From Phosphoribacter sp037046615 (lineage in GTDB: Bacteria > Actinomycetota > Actinomycetes > Actinomycetales > Dermatophilaceae): a DNA stretch of 64,000 nucleotides. Numbering within the stretch: the first letter of the stretch is position 1; the number at the start of each line of letters is the position of its first letter. The position numbers and the translations under genes are program-made. Shown one piece after another: positions 45,601 to 59,600 of this stretch. The notes under the pieces were generated by a model. That model was not told where the DNA came from and made no database searches. It was given only the letters and a program-made list of their open reading frames with translations. The stretch spans positions 62,001 to 126,000 of the forward strand of contig JBAOHD010000012.1 of NCBI GenBank assembly GCA_037046615.1. The letters run 5' to 3'.

Positions 45601-47816
45601 AGGCCGGTCGTGGGCAAGCAGGTCGGTGCAGGCTGCACGTTCACCGTGTAGTCCTCCACTTCGCCAAAGGCTGATACACCGCATGGGGTGGTATTGGTGG
45701 GGGCACTGCTGTTATCCTGCAGGCGGATACGCATGCGGGTGTTGCCCGTTGGAAGGACGCCCGGCAGGGTGACGTTGCCCGTGATCACGGTGGCTGTTCC
45801 AACGCAGGTGGGGCAGAAGGTGCTTACCGCTTCGGTGAAGTACAGCTCGGCCGGGTCGGCGAACACGCCGTCCTGATCCGTATCGATCCATACGTAAACA
45901 CGATCATCGGTCGCATAGGCACTGGCCACACCGATGGTGATGGGCGTGCTCTGGCCTAGGAACAAGCAGGTGCTGAGCGCTGAGAAGTTCTCATAGCCCG
46001 TGGTGCCCGTAGAGTTGTTGTTGATGCTTCCGAACGTCACATTGGAAAGGCGCTCGAAGGTGCCATTGGTGCCGCTGGCCGTGCAGTAGTTCGGTGTGAA
46101 GGAGACCGGAGTGCCGTAAGCGCTCTGCCCGAGGATGAGACCGCAGTCGGCTCTTACATAAGCCTGATAGGGAAGACCCAGGGTCAGGCCAGGGATGGTC
46201 ACGTTGGTGACTCCGACGGTGATCACGGTGCCAGTGCCAGGGGTGAATCCGGTGGGGCCGTATTCCACAAGCCAAGTCGTTTCAGCACAACCGAGCGTCC
46301 AGCTCAAGCTGGCCGTTGTCGGGGTTACACCCGTTACGGTCAGTGCTGAAGGTTGTGGGCAGGGGGCCGCTGTGGTAACGTTTATCACATAGTCCTCCGT
46401 TTCGCCCCAGCCATAGTTCGCGCAAGGATCGATCGTGTTCCCCGCGGTCGCATAGGAAAGTCGCACGCGCATGCGGTGGAGGCCCAAAGGAGGGTTGCAA
46501 GCCAAAGCGATTGGGAAAGAGGCCGAGCCGAACGCTGTTCCAATGTTCGTGGCCGTGAAACCGACACGTTCTCCTGGGGTCGTGAAGACACCGTCATCGT
46601 TGTAGTCGATCCAGACCGCAACTCCCTGGTCGGCGAAGCTGCCAATGGTGACGGTCACATTGTAATTGCTTCCGGCCTGCAGGTTGGCAGTGTAGTTAGG
46701 AAGCCCGTTGAAGAACGTGAAGGCCGGGTTCACGGGAGTGCTGCCGCTATTGTTGGCCAGCGTGGTCCCACCGATCACCACATTGCTGATCAGGTCACCG
46801 TCGGTTTTCCCGGTGGTGTACGTCGGGTTGCAGTAGGCACCACAATACGCCGTGGCCGTTGTCATGTCAATGAACACGGGCGTGCTCGTTCCAGTGCCGC
46901 CGCCACTGCACGAGACCTGGCAGCGGTAGTATTTCGCGGTCGTTTGGCTCGTCACTTGCGTGACCGCCGTGCCCAGGTTCGTTACCCCTAGCGTGAACGC
47001 GGCATCATCCGCGCTCTGCCATTGGTAGGTGATACCGACCAATGCCGTCGGGTTCTGCAGGCTCAGGGTGAAGTTGCCACCTGAGCATGCCAGTGCGGTG
47101 GAGCTGAGCGTATTTCCCGGCGCAGGAGTTCCGGTGCAGCTGGGCACCAGTTGAATGGCCGTTCGGAACGCGCTTGCTGCCAAGCTGGATACCCCTGCAG
47201 TGGGTGCGATCGTGCTGTTGTAGCGTCTGCTGGTCGTCAGCGCCGCTCCTGTCGAATTCCCGTTCGCGGTCGCGAAAATTGGACCAGCGTGGCCAACGTT
47301 GTCGGTGCGAACGACCAATAGCTGCAGGTTGCCCGCTGCGGTCGTGTAGGCGAACGGAGTGGATAGTACCACGCCATCGAAGCCGGCAGCCGTCCAAGCC
47401 ATGGTTCCGGAGTAGACCGGCGTATACCCTGCCAGGCTATAGGTGCCCGTTGTTAGGGTTGCTGAGGCTGTGGTCTTTAGGTAAAGCGCAACGTTGCCAT
47501 AACTGTTGATGGTCGGCGTTACGCTCAACGTGGTCATGTTGAAGTTGATCCGCGCGATCGTCATATTCTGGTTGATCTCGGATGCCAGGAATATGTGTTC
47601 GCTCACGTGATAACTGCTTGACCCCATAGGCACATTCGCAGTCGTGCTTGGATTCGCAACGATGTTCACTGTGGTCTGTGCGAACGATCCAGGGGTCATA
47701 AGCAACAGCACGATCAGCGGGAACAGCTGGTGCAAGGACCGGGACCAGGATGACCGGTGGTCGGTCCGCTCGAGCCCTACCTCCCGCGTTCGCGGGCTTG
47801 TTTGTAGTTGGTTCAT
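40683..47816 (-). CDS. T9SS-type surface protein 1 (C-terminus lost at the join; frame-shifted)
   Basis: The ATG at 47,816 gives a long Arg-rich signal peptide (LHQLFPLIVLLLMTPGSFAQ). Then come an adhesion-type N-terminal domain and two or more GEVED domains (AVWIDYNDDGVFTTPGERVG, NYGWGETEDYVINV) alternating with fibronectin-III repeats (ALTVTGVTPTTASLSW). CUB-like domains (TFSAFATEDTYDALYVYDG) and PPC-like domains follow, then the shared C-terminal region. Frame changes occur near 44,095, 42,630 and 40,950. About 2,370 codons are present; the type A sorting signal expected at the end is missing because of the junction. Such proteins are exported across the outer membrane and fixed to the surface. 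Confidence 0.85.
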
Positions 47817-48125
47817 GTGTTCGGGTTTGGATGGATGAATGAACGAGACGGCTCCGGGCCATCATCCGAGCGTAAAGCGCACGTGTAGAGGGTAACACGT
47901 CACTCGATAAGGTGCGCCTGACCGGTATGGCCAGGAGGTGATATGAAGCGTGAGAGAGAAAGGGGGGTCAGTCGTTCACTTCGAACATGGGAGAGGAGGT
48001 TGGTTTGGTGTTGTGCCGTTAAGCTATCGAGATCTCCGCATATCCAACAAGCAGAAAATCTTCTTCAACCCAGGCAACCAATTGGTTCACAGGCTGATAA
48101 CCCGCGCCGATCAAGCCGTTGAACG
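47817..48125. other. Intergenic region upstream of surface protein 1
   Basis: About 310 bases between the start of protein 1 and the terminator of protein 2. It should contain the promoter of protein 1, but I cannot point to a convincing Bacteroidota promoter. No gene is seen. Confidence 0.5.
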
Positions 48126-48157
48126 CAAAAAGCCCCCGGCCATTGGCCGGGGGCTTT
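48126..48157 (-). terminator. Rho-independent terminator of surface protein 2
   Basis: AAAGCCCCCGGCCA (48,129-48,142) pairs with 48,144-48,157 and, read on the minus strand, is followed by a T-run. It lies 28 bases after the gene stop. The same hairpin recurs after protein 3. Confidence 0.92.
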
Positions 48158-50640
48158 CGCATGCGTTGTTGATCGGACGTTCTCTTAGAGCACGGTGAGG
48201 CGCTTGAGGGAAGTGCGATCGTTGATGGTGATGTTGACCATGTAGACCCCGGCAGCGAGACCGCCATCGAGGTTGAGCACGGTGTTGAACAGGCTGCCGC
48301 TGTTGGCATACTGCTGTGCCACCACCTTCTTGCCGAAGGCGTCGTAGATGTCCACCGCGATGCGCTGATCGGCGTCGGTGATGCCGTCGATGCGCAGGTT
48401 CACGATGCCGTCACGCACGGGGTTCGGCCAGAGCTCGATGTTCTCCGTGGTAGCCGCAGCGTCCATGCGACCTGCACCTTGTCCCGGACCCGCCGCGATG
48501 GTGAGGTTGCAGGTGGTGCCGCAGAAGCCACGCCACACACCGGCCACTTGGGTCTCCACCGTTACCTGGTAGGTGTTACCGGCCAACAAGGGGTTGGTGG
48601 TCCATGCCAGGGGGCAGATGTAGGTAGCGGTGTAGATGTCGCGGACATAGGCACCTGGACCGGTAAAGCGGAAGTGGTAGGCGAACTGCTGATCACCAGG
48701 GTCCGCATAGCTGCCGTTGCCGTTGGCATCGTAGGGGAAGGCCCCCACCACCGGTGTCGCCCAGATCTTGGAACTGCCGCCCCATGTGCGGGTGGCGCCG
48801 CAGGAGAAGGTTGAACCGGCCGTGCTCACGAGCCCTGTGCAGAACTGACTGTTGGAGTTGTTCCAACCCAGCTCACAGCCTTCGCCCCAACGATCGTCGT
48901 TGAACCCGGCGGCACCCTGATCGGCGCGGTTGCGCACGAAGTAGGTCACGCCCAAGCTCGGTGGCATGGCCTGCATGCTCGCGTCCAGGTCACGAAGTTC
49001 ACCGTGGCGCTCACCCGACGCTGGTAACCAGCATCAGGGTTGCTGAACTCCCACTGGTAGCTCGTAGCACCCGCAACGGTGGTGCTGCGGATCTTGGCCT
49101 GCAGGCCCAGGTTGAACACACCGCACACGTTGTAGGGCGAAGCGGTCCAGGGGCGAGCAGGTCCGATGGGCAGGTTGATCTCATGACCCACCGAGTAGGC
49201 AGGGGTCAACGGTGGAGTGTTGGGGCTCTGGGTGGTGAACTGGCCGTTGTCGCGCAGGATCACGCGGTCCAACTTATCCAGCACCTGCCATGAACCGGTA
49301 CCCTGCGAGCAGCAGATGCCATCACCGAAGCTGTCGAACAGGAAGAAGAACCACTTGGTGTTGCTGCCGGTTACGGGCAGGCAGATCGTGGTGGTGCTCT
49401 GGTTGTTCGGGATCACGTAGGGTCCGCCACTGGCCACGGGGATGTTGCCGGGCTCGTAGATGATCCAGGTGGTCTGTCCGGGGTTGTTGTCGGTGGTCAC
49501 CCGCACTTTCACGGTCTGTCCGTTGGCCTGGTAGGCGCTGCTGGCCAGATCGTTGGAGGGGATGTCATCGGCCACACCGTTGGGCAGGTCGGTGTTCACG
49601 TTCAGCGTATGGTTACCTGTGGAGGTCACCAAGGGCAGTGTCAGTTGCACGCTATCACCGAAGGCCAGCGCAGGTCCGCTCCAGTTGTAGACGTACTCTG
49701 TGAGCGCGTCCTCCTTCACGGTGATCTGCACGCTGGTCAGGGTGGCCTCACCCAGGTTCTTCAGCTTCACCACAGGTTGGAACTGGGTGTCGCAGATGCA
49801 GTGCCTGAAGGGCTGAAAGCACTGCACTGATGCTGGCGTCGTTGATGCCTGGCTTCTCCACGTTGAGGGTGAAGGTGCCTTGCACGCCGGGTCCGCCGGT
49901 GTTGAACACCACCAAGCGGTAGTCCGTTGCCGGGGTCACGTTCAGGATGGTCAAGCCGCTGGCGTTGCCGTTGGCCACTTCGCTGAAGGCATCCAGCCCA
50001 TCGCAGAGGCCGCTGTGCAGGGCCCACTTGAGGTTGCTGGCGGTACCTGCGGTCAGGGTCATGCGCAACTTGCTGTTCACACCGCTGTTGAAGGTGTACC
50101 AGAGGCCCTGCACCGGCTCAGCACCGGAGTTGCCCGTGGGTCCATCCACATAAGCGCAAGTGTTGTCGTCGGTGATCGGCGTTCCGAAGCCCACGTACGG
50201 CAGCGGGTTCAGGTCCGTGGCACCAGCGCACATGTCGTTCGCAACGCTGGGTGAGCACTGTGCATCGCATACGGTGGAAATGGTGTAGAGCCCACTGGCG
50301 TTGGTGACCCCCTTCACTGCCAGGTAGATCACTTCACCTGCGTTGGCCTTCACCTTCAGGTCGGCACCGGGCGCGCAACCAGGGCTGTCGTCGGCACCGC
50401 CCACACAGACCAAGTTGTTGCAATCAGGAGACGCAGTAGCCTTGAAGGCCTGAAGACGGACATCGTATGCCGGATTGCAGACCGAGAAGGTGACGTCTTC
50501 GTTCGAAGCCGCTGTGTAAGCGAACCAGTTGGTACCTCCCGTTGCAGCAGCACCGTTGAAAGCACAGGCCGTGGAAGGCAGTGAGTTGGCACCCGTGATG
50601 TAGCCGTTCAGTACACCGAAGCAACCGATCGGAAGCGCCG
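48126..50640 (-). repeat. Shared C-terminal block plus terminator, copy 2
   Basis: Includes the terminator, the type A sorting domain and about 800 codons upstream, nearly identical to the blocks at 40,683-42,630 and 60,889-63,440. Confidence 0.9.
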
Positions 50641-53600
50641 TGGCACAGGTGAAGTTGTCGGAGACCGGCAGGATGTTGATCTGGCAGTCCTCGCTTTCAC
50701 CCGTGGTGAAGGTCGTGCACGCATTGGTGGCACCGTTCGCTCCGGTACTTCTGGCGCGTACCCGCATGCCCGTGAGGCCGAGATTCGCCGTAAGCGGAAT
50801 GGTCGATTCGTAGCGGTACCGGTGGTTCCAGTGGTCGCCACTTGGGTCCATTCACTTGCATCGAAGCTTCCGCTGTGGTCGTAGTCGATCCAAACGGAGA
50901 CGATGGCCGACGTAGCCGTGGTGCGGCTGAACGTGTAGCCCTGACCTTGAACGAGAGGATCCGGTGGTGCTCGGTCCGCCACCCGCATAGTTCAGGTAGA
51001 ACGGTGTCGCAGGGATGCAACCGGTGGTGTTGTTCAAGGTGGTCCCGAAGGTCACGTTGGTAATGCACGGAGCTCCGCCACCAACAGGGATGCAGTAGCA
51101 GTCCTGGAAGGCGTTCTGCGTGACCGCTACCGTTTGCGTGACAACCGTACCGCACAGGTCAGTGACCGTCACGGTATAGGTTCCGACAGCGCTGACCGCC
51201 TGGGTCTGAGCCGTGCCCGAGGGAGCATTGCTCGGACTGAACCACTGGTAGGTGTACGGCGATCCACCACCGGTCGGTGTGGCGGTAAGTGTTACTGGGC
51301 TTCCAGCGCAGAAGGCGGGGGCAGCAGGGGTGATCACTACCGCGCTCATAGGACTGGTCACAGGGGTGATTCGTCCTCGTAGCCGTGCTCGAGCAACCTC
51401 CTGTGGTCACCGTCACGTTGTACGTGCCCGGTGCGTTCACCGTAATGGCAGGCGTGGTCTCGGTGGTGCTCCACAGATAGCTCGGTGCAGCGCTCGGGAT
51501 CGCATTGGCGATGCTCTGTGCAATGGCCTGGGCCTGCGTGTCATCGATCAACGCTCCGCCTGCGCCTGCGTAGAGCGCGTAGTAGAAGCGCGATACACCG
51601 CTGAGGCTTTGGATCAAGTGCAGGTTGTCATCCGTAGTGGCACCCATGGACTGGGTGACCGTGTTCGGCGTTGGGATCAGGAACAACTGGTTCACCGAAG
51701 GGTCGGTGGCACCGAAGGTGCGCTTCAGGAACACCGAGTAGGTGATGCCGTTGCCCGTCACCGAGAAGGTGGACAGTTGCTGTGTACCCGTACCGCCAGT
51801 ACCAAGGCTGCCCGTGATGCTCAAGCTTGTCAAGCCGTTGATGTCGCCTGCCCACAGGAACATGGTAGGAGCGGTACCGCAGACATGTGGAACCGATCTT
51901 CAACGTGAAGTAGCGTCCATCGGCGCCCAAGTTGGCGTTGCTGATCACCGCGTTGTTCGAATAGGTGATCGCCGTGGCCAGGTTCGTGTTCAACCGGTTG
52001 CCCGTGTTGTACATGTCGTTGCATCCGTCAGCGATGGTGGTCCCGGTCAAACCATTGGTGAAACCACTTGGGGTCGGGATGGTCGCCAGAATGCTCGCGC
52101 TGTTCACGTTGAACGAGGCCATCACATCCGTGAGGTTCGTGCTCGATGCGGTCAGCACCAGCGATCCACCGGGGCACAGCTGCGTGGTGGCAGGTGTGAT
52201 CACAACGGGCGGCAGTGCCTTCACCACCACAACCGTAGTGGCCGGTACGCTTGCGCAACCGCTACCTGTAGCCGTGAACGTGTAGGTGCCGCTCGCTGCA
52301 GCCGTGGGACTTGCAATGCTCGGGTTCTGTGATGTGGACGAGAAACTGTTCGGTCCGGTCCAGCTGAAGGACGTGCCGTTCGTGGTGCCGATCAGGTTCA
52401 GTGGCTGACCGACGCACACCGGGCTGTTGCTCGAGGCACTTGCCGTGGGTAGCGGGGTCGCGGTCACTGCGATCGGGGTCGTGGTCACGAAGTTGCTCGC
52501 GGCATCCGTGACCGTGAGCGAGTAGCTGCCGGTGGCCGTGGCCGTGTAGGTAGGCGTGGTGGCCACCGTGTTCACCCCATCGCTCCAAGCGTAGGTATAG
52601 GGTGGGCAACCGTTCAGCACCGTGCTGTTCAACGTTACCGATGAACCCTGACAGAAGGTGGCAGGGCCACCCAGGCCGGAGCTTGCGAACAGCGGCAGAC
52701 CATTGTTCAAGGTCACAGTGACCGTTCCGGTGTTCGTGCAACCCAAGGCGCTCGTTGCTGTCACCGTGTAGGTGGTGGTTGCCGTAACAGCGGTCGCCAC
52801 TGGGTTCTGTATCGTCGTGTTGCTCAGGAAGGTGGCGGGTGCCCAGGAGTAGCCGCTCACAGCGGGGGGCGTATAGGAGAATGACCTGCCCGTTGGTCAA
52901 ACTTGCCGTATTGAAACTGTACTGCTGAGCGCTCGTTGAGCTCAACTGGATACCAACGGTGGCGTTGACGGCCGCATCGTAGATTAACGTCACCCCAGAG
53001 CACATCATTGTACACAAAGTAGATGGCACCTGTGGCCAGGTCCAGCTGAACTTGGAAGGTGATGTTGTTCGTACCGGCCGTTACCGCGTTGTGTGCAACG
53101 TTGTTCCACTGTACGATGTACAGGTTGCCGACCGTCTGGGTAAGGATCGATGCACCGCCTTGGATGTCCAGATCGTCCCACCATGGTGCCAGGAACACGT
53201 TGCTGCCGTTGGTTGTGCTGGGGAGCGCCGCGTTCGTCAGCGCAACATCACCCGTGGTGACCCCTAGCATGAATACACCGTTCATGCCCACACGTCCGGT
53301 GGTGTAGGAAACACCGTTAAAGCCGAAAGCAGGGAAAGTGATGTTGTGCTCGCTATCGTCGCTCACGGTTCCTACGGAAGTACCGGTTGAACTGATGTCA
53401 GTGAATGTGGCTCCGCTTGAGCCCACGACCATAAGTCCGGGCACGGTGGCCAACGCGTTCAGCTGCGAATTGGTGCCGGAACAGATCGTGGCCGGGGTGG
53501 CGGTCACACTGGCGATGACCGGTTGTGCGTTACCGGTGACCGATACGGTAGCCGGGAGACTTGGGCAACCGGCCGCAGAGGTCGCAACGAAGGTGTAGGT

Positions 53601-56600
53601 GCCGTTACCAGCCGCGGTCAGTGACGCGATCGTTGGGTTCTGCTGGGTGCTGCTGAAGCTGTTCGGACCGCTCCAGCTGAAGGTGGTACCGATGTCCGTC
53701 GTGCCGGTCAACGACAACGCGCTGCCGATGCACACTGGCGTTACCGCGCTGGCAGCTGCTGTGGGCGTCGGGTTCAAGCTCACCGTGACCGTGTTGCTCG
53801 TGGCCGTCTGGCTGGCGAGGTCCGTAATGGTGACCGTGTAGGTATCCCGGTGCCGTGGCCGTATAGTTCGCCGTCGTGGCTACGGTGTTGGTGCCATCGC
53901 TCCAATCATAGGTATAGGACGGGCAGCCACCCGTGATCGTGCTGGTCAGCACCACCGAACCTCCCGTGCAGATGTTCGTGGGGCCACCGGCCGCAATGCT
54001 CACACTAGGAGGAGTGGGTGCGTTCACGCTGACCGTAACTGAACCCGTGGTGGAACAGCCATTGCTGGCCGAAACGCTTACCGTGTAGGTCTCCGTGGTC
54101 GACATGAACGAAGCCAAGGGGTTCGCGATGGTCGGATCGTCCAAGTAGGTCGAAGGTGACCAGGAATAACCGGTGAGCGTGGCAGGCGTGAAGGAGATTG
54201 ACTTGGCCATCGGTCAAGCTCGCTGTATTGAGGCTGTATTGAGCTGCGCTGGTACTGCTGAACTGAACGCCAACGGTGGCGTTGGCGGCCGCATCATAGG
54301 TCACGTTGCCCCAAAGCACGTCAGGGTACACGAAGTAGACCGCTCCGGACACCAGGTCCAGTTGGATCTGGAAGGTGATGTTGTTGGTGCCGGCAGTGAC
54401 GGCATTGTGCGCCACGTTGTTCCATTGAACGATGAACGTGTGTACCCACGGTCTCGGTCAGGATGGACGCTCCACCTTGGATGTCCAGGTCATCCCACCA
54501 GGGGGCCAGGAAGACGTTGCCGGCAGTGATCCCGGTCGTCGGAATGGCCAGGTTGCCGAGGGCCACTTCACCGGCGGTAGCGCCAAAGACAAGTGCACCG
54601 TTCATGCCTACGCGTGCATCATTGTAGGTCACGCCATCGAAGGTGAAGCCAGGCAGGGTGATGTTGTGCTCGGTATCGTCACCCACTACACCAACGGAAG
54701 TGCCGGTGGTGCTGATGTCGATGAATAGCCGCTCCTCCCGAACCGATCAGGTAAGGCGTCACACTGGCCACAACGTTCAACTGCGAGGAACCGCCGGAGC
54801 ACAAGGTGGTCGGTGCAGCCGTCACACTGCTGATCGTGGGTCCGGGGTTCACGGACACTACGGCGACCGCTGGAGCGGAAGGGCAACCGTTGTTGGTGGT
54901 CACCAAGGTGTACGATCCGGCACCGGCCAAGGGCAAAGCGGCAATGGTCGGATCCTGCTGCGTGCTGGTGAAGCCACCAGGGCCCGTCCAACTGTAGGTG
55001 GAACCACCCAAATTGTCCGTACCGGTCAAGTTCAAGGCATCGCCAACGCACAACGGGCTGTTGCTGCCCGCGGTGGCCACAGGTGTCGGGATCAACGTGA
55101 TGGTGATCGGGTTACTGGTACCCACTTGGCTCTGGGAATCGGTCACGGTCAGCGTGTACGTTCCAGCAGCAGTGGCTGTGTAGTTCGCCGTCGTGGCGAC
55201 CGTGTTCACACCATCGCTCCAGGCGTAGGTCAGCGGCGCGCAACCATCGATCACCGCGCTGTTCAACACAACGGAACCTCCGTCGCAGAAGGTGGTCGGT
55301 CCGGCAGCAGCGATGGTCACGGTAGGTGCTGCGGGCGATCCGATCGTAACGGTCACGGTGCCGTCCGTCGTGCAGCCATTGTCGCTTGTCACTGTAACGG
55401 TGTAGACCGTGGTAGCGCTCACCGCGGTGGCCAAGGGGTTCGCGATGGTCGCGTCATCCAGGAAAGTGGTCGGGGTCCAGGCATAGGACGTGATCGTGCC
55501 TTGGTTGGTGTTCGTGTAGCCTGGATTGAAGGTGCCGATGGTCTGGGGGGTCGAAACCGAGGAACCGACCCAATCGGCAGCTGTATTACTATCAAGCGCT
55601 GCCGTGCGTACAGGCCCCGCTGGACCACCGGAGGCACTAGGTACACCCGCGCCGCTCCAATCCGATGCCGTAACGCCGCTTGCGGCATTGAAAACGTTCG
55701 TATTGATCGAAACGGCGTCGATCACCGTCGAACCTGCATCTTTCAATACAACCCCGAAAGCTCCACCCGTCGAGTACTGGTTGGAGGCTCCTTGCGTGTT
55801 GAAGAACAGGTTGGCCGGTACGTCCGTGCCAGTGCCCATGTGGATCACGAGCACACCGTTCGGTGGGATCACCGTTCCGCTCGGGAAGGTGAGGCTATGC
55901 AGCGGGGTGGCGGCATTGTTCTGGTAATCCTGAACGATCCAACCGCTGATATCGGCTGGAACGATGCTCGTATTGTTCAGTTCGATCAAGTCATCACCTA
56001 CGCCTACCGTGGCCGGGTAGGGCGAGGTCGCTCCAACACCTGCTGCGGAACAGCGTGACCTCTGTGATGCGAACGAAAGGAAGAGCGGCGACCGCCGTAA
56101 CGTTCAGCTGCGAATTGCCACCCGCGCAGATGGTGGATGGCGTGGCGGTCACGCTGGCCACGGTCGGTGAAGGATTGACCACCACCGTTACGCTCGAAGG
56201 TGCGGATGAACAACCCGCAGCGGATGCGGTGAAGGTGTAGGTGCCTGCCGTGGCGTTGGTCACGTTCGGAATGCTGGGGGACTGCGCGGAGCTCGTGTAG
56301 CCACCGGGTCCGGTCCAGCTGAACGCCGGTGCCGAATGTCGGTGGTGCCGGTCAGGTTCAAGCGCTGTGGCCGACGCAGACGGGGCTGTTGCTGCTGGCC
56401 GTGGCGGTCGGTGCAGGGTTGACCGTAACGCTGATCGCGTTGCTGGTCGCAACTTGGTTGTCCGCATCCGTGACCGTTACGGTGTATGAACCGCTGGTCG
56501 TGGCACTGTATGTGGCAGCCGTACCCACGGTGTTCACACCATCGCTCCATGCATATGTGAAGGGTTGGCAACCATCCACTACGGTGCTTGTCAACAGCAC

Positions 56601-59600
56601 CGAGCCACCACCACAGAAGGTCGTGGCGCCTCCCGCGGCTATGGTCACGGAGGGAGGAAGGCCTACGCCCACGGTTACAGTGACATTGGCGGTCGTTGTG
56701 CAGCCATTGTCACTCGAAACAACAACTGAATAGGGTGTGGTAGCGGTCACATTCGACGCCAAGGGGTTGGCGATGGTGGGATCGTTCAAGAGTGCGGAGG
56801 GGGTCCAGGCATAACCCGACACCAGGCCACTGTTCGGATTGGTGTAGCCGGGGTTGAAGGTGCCGATGGTCTGAGGGGTCGAAACCGAGGAACCGATCCA
56901 GTCCGCAGCTGTATTGCTATCCAGCGTTGCCGTGCGGACAGGCCCAGCAGGACCACCGGACGCGCTTGTTACACCAGCGCCGCTCCAATCCGATGCCGTA
57001 ACGCCGCTCGCGGCATTGAATACGTTCGTATTGATGGAAATGGCGTCGATCACCGTCGAACCTGCATCCTTCAGTACAACACCGAAAGCCTCACCCGTCG
57101 AGTACTGGTTGGAGGTTCCTTGCGTGTTGAAGAACAGGTTGGCCGGTACATCCGTGCCGGTGCCGATGTGGATCACGAGCACACCGTTCGCTGGGATCAC
57201 CGTTCCGCTGGGGAAGGTGAAGCTATGCAGCGGGGTCGCAGCATTGTTCTCATAATCCTGAATCAATCCAACCGCTGATGTTGGCCGGAACGCCGCTCGT
57301 GTTGTTAAGCTCGATCAGGTCGTCACCGAGGCCAACGGTCGCTGGGTAAGGTGAGGTCGCACCAACACCTGTGCGGAACAGCGTGACTTCTGTGAATCCG
57401 CACATAGGGCACGACGGCAACCGCATCAACGTTCAGCTGCGAGTTGCCACCCGAGCAGATGGTGCTCGGTGTGGCCGTGATGCTGTTGACGAGCGGGCCG
57501 ACGTTCACCGTAACGCTTGTGGTCGCGATCGTGGAGGAACAGCCGGCAGCGGTCACGGTCAGGCTGTACGTACCCCCTTCCTGAGCGGTGATGGCAGCGA
57601 TGGTGGGGTTCTGTAGACCGCTTGTGAAGCCGTTCGGACCCGTCCAGCTGAAGTTCGTGCCAATGTCCGTGGTGCCCGTGAGGTTCAGGGCATCGCCCAC
57701 GCAAAGCGGACCGTTGCTGCTCGCCGAGGCGGTCGGAATGGGGTTCACTGCCAGGGTGAATTCCGGGGAAACGTTCGTCAAGCCACTGAACGAGCACAGG
57801 GTGGTCACCGTGTAGAAGGTGGTCTGCGTCAACGCTCCCGTGCTCTGTGAAGGGTTCGTACCCAGGTTCGTATACGGACCGCCGGATACGGTGGAGAAGG
57901 CCCACTGGTAGATGAAGCCCACATCAGTGCTTCCGTTGTCGAAGTTCAAGGTGGTGCCGGTGTTGCCTGTGCACAGCACGGCCGTTCCGGTGATGGAGCC
58001 TGCAGCTGGCGTACCTGTGCAAAGTGCCAGTGGTGTAAAGGTGCCTTCGTCAGCACCCAGGTCTGGTGTGGAGGCGTTGCGGGTATCGCCATCGTAGTCC
58101 GTTGTTACACCAGCAATTGGAACGCCCGTGCCTTCCACCTGCGTGGCGATGCTCGGGTCGATGTGCAGGAATTGGGCGCTGCTGCCTACGATGCTCAAGA
58201 AGGGCGGGTTCTCTGTGGATGAGTTGGTTTCACGAGGGGCAACGCGCGTCTTGAACGCTGAAACCGTCTGGTCATCGTTCGTTCCGTCGCGGAAGATCAG
58301 GTTGTTCGTCCCGGGCGCACCTGCGTAGAACAGGTTGTTGTTCGAGGCAGCCGTATAGTTGGCCAGGCCCACTGCCTGAACGCCAGTAGGCCACAGCATA
58401 CCCTGTACCACCTGCCGGTGTCGAATTGTTCACCAGGATGTTGTTCCGCAGGGTGAGTGCACCCGATGTTGCCGTGGCGGAGTTCGTTGCATACAGCGCA
58501 GCCGTGCTGAAGGTCGCTCCGGTGGAAGAGGCATCCAAATGCACCGTATTGTAGTGAAAGTTGAAGTTGGCCGTGGTCGACGTACCTACGATGTTGATGC
58601 CTCGAACACTTGGCGCTGTTGTGGATACAGCGTTCGGAGCACGCAGATCGCCGATCAGGTTGTCTGAACACGTTCGCGGTTCCCGAGGTCATGGTGCTCG
58701 TAAGGAGGAAGCCGGATACGGTCGGGGCAGCGTTCGAGCTCTGAATGTCGTAGATCTTATTGTTGCTTGCCGTCGGCGAACTTGCGGCCAGGTTGATCCC
58801 CGCTATAGTGGTGCCACCGGTGGACAGGTTGTGAATGAGGTTCCCGGACGCATTGCTGTGTACCAGCTACCGAGTTTGCGTACAGCCCATACACGATACC
58901 CGTACCGTTGTGCAGGAGGGTGTGCACCGTGTTGTTATTGTAGGTCTCGTTCACCGGCGAGGTGATCTCGTAGATCCCATAGAGCGCACTAGTGCCTGAG
59001 GTCTTCAGGCATTGAAGGTTGCTCACGGTATTGTTACTGATATTGATCGTCCCGGTCGAGGCCTGAATGCCATACATGGTACTGGTCGCACCGGTACCGT
59101 CAATGCTCATGTTAGACACGGTGTTCCCCGTCACGTTCACATTCAATCCAGTGACGCTGCTACTGACGAAGATGCCGATGGTGGTACCGCCAGTGGTGCC
59201 CGTACGCGTAACGTTGCTCACCGTGTTGTTCTGCACATTCGCGGTATAAGCCGTGGTGCTTCCCGTGAGGTAGATGGGGTAGAGCGCTCCGGTACCTGTC
59301 AGGGATGCGGAGCTATAGTTGATGCCATTGATCGCATTGCCCTGGATGTTGACCGTGGCCGGGTAGGCCGCGTTGTGGTAGATGCCGTAGCAGACACCTG
59401 TCGTAGCGGTCAGGTAATCACCGCTCAGTACGTTGTTGTTGATGTTGATCGCATTGCCGGCCGCTGTCGTACCGAAGGCGTTCTCGATCCACGTCAACTG
59501 TGCGGTCGCTCCCGCCCCCGTGCATCGTGATCGTGTTGTTGTTGCAGTTCACGCTCGCGCTGGTACTTGAGCTGTTCAGGAAGATGCCGCGCAGGGTGGT

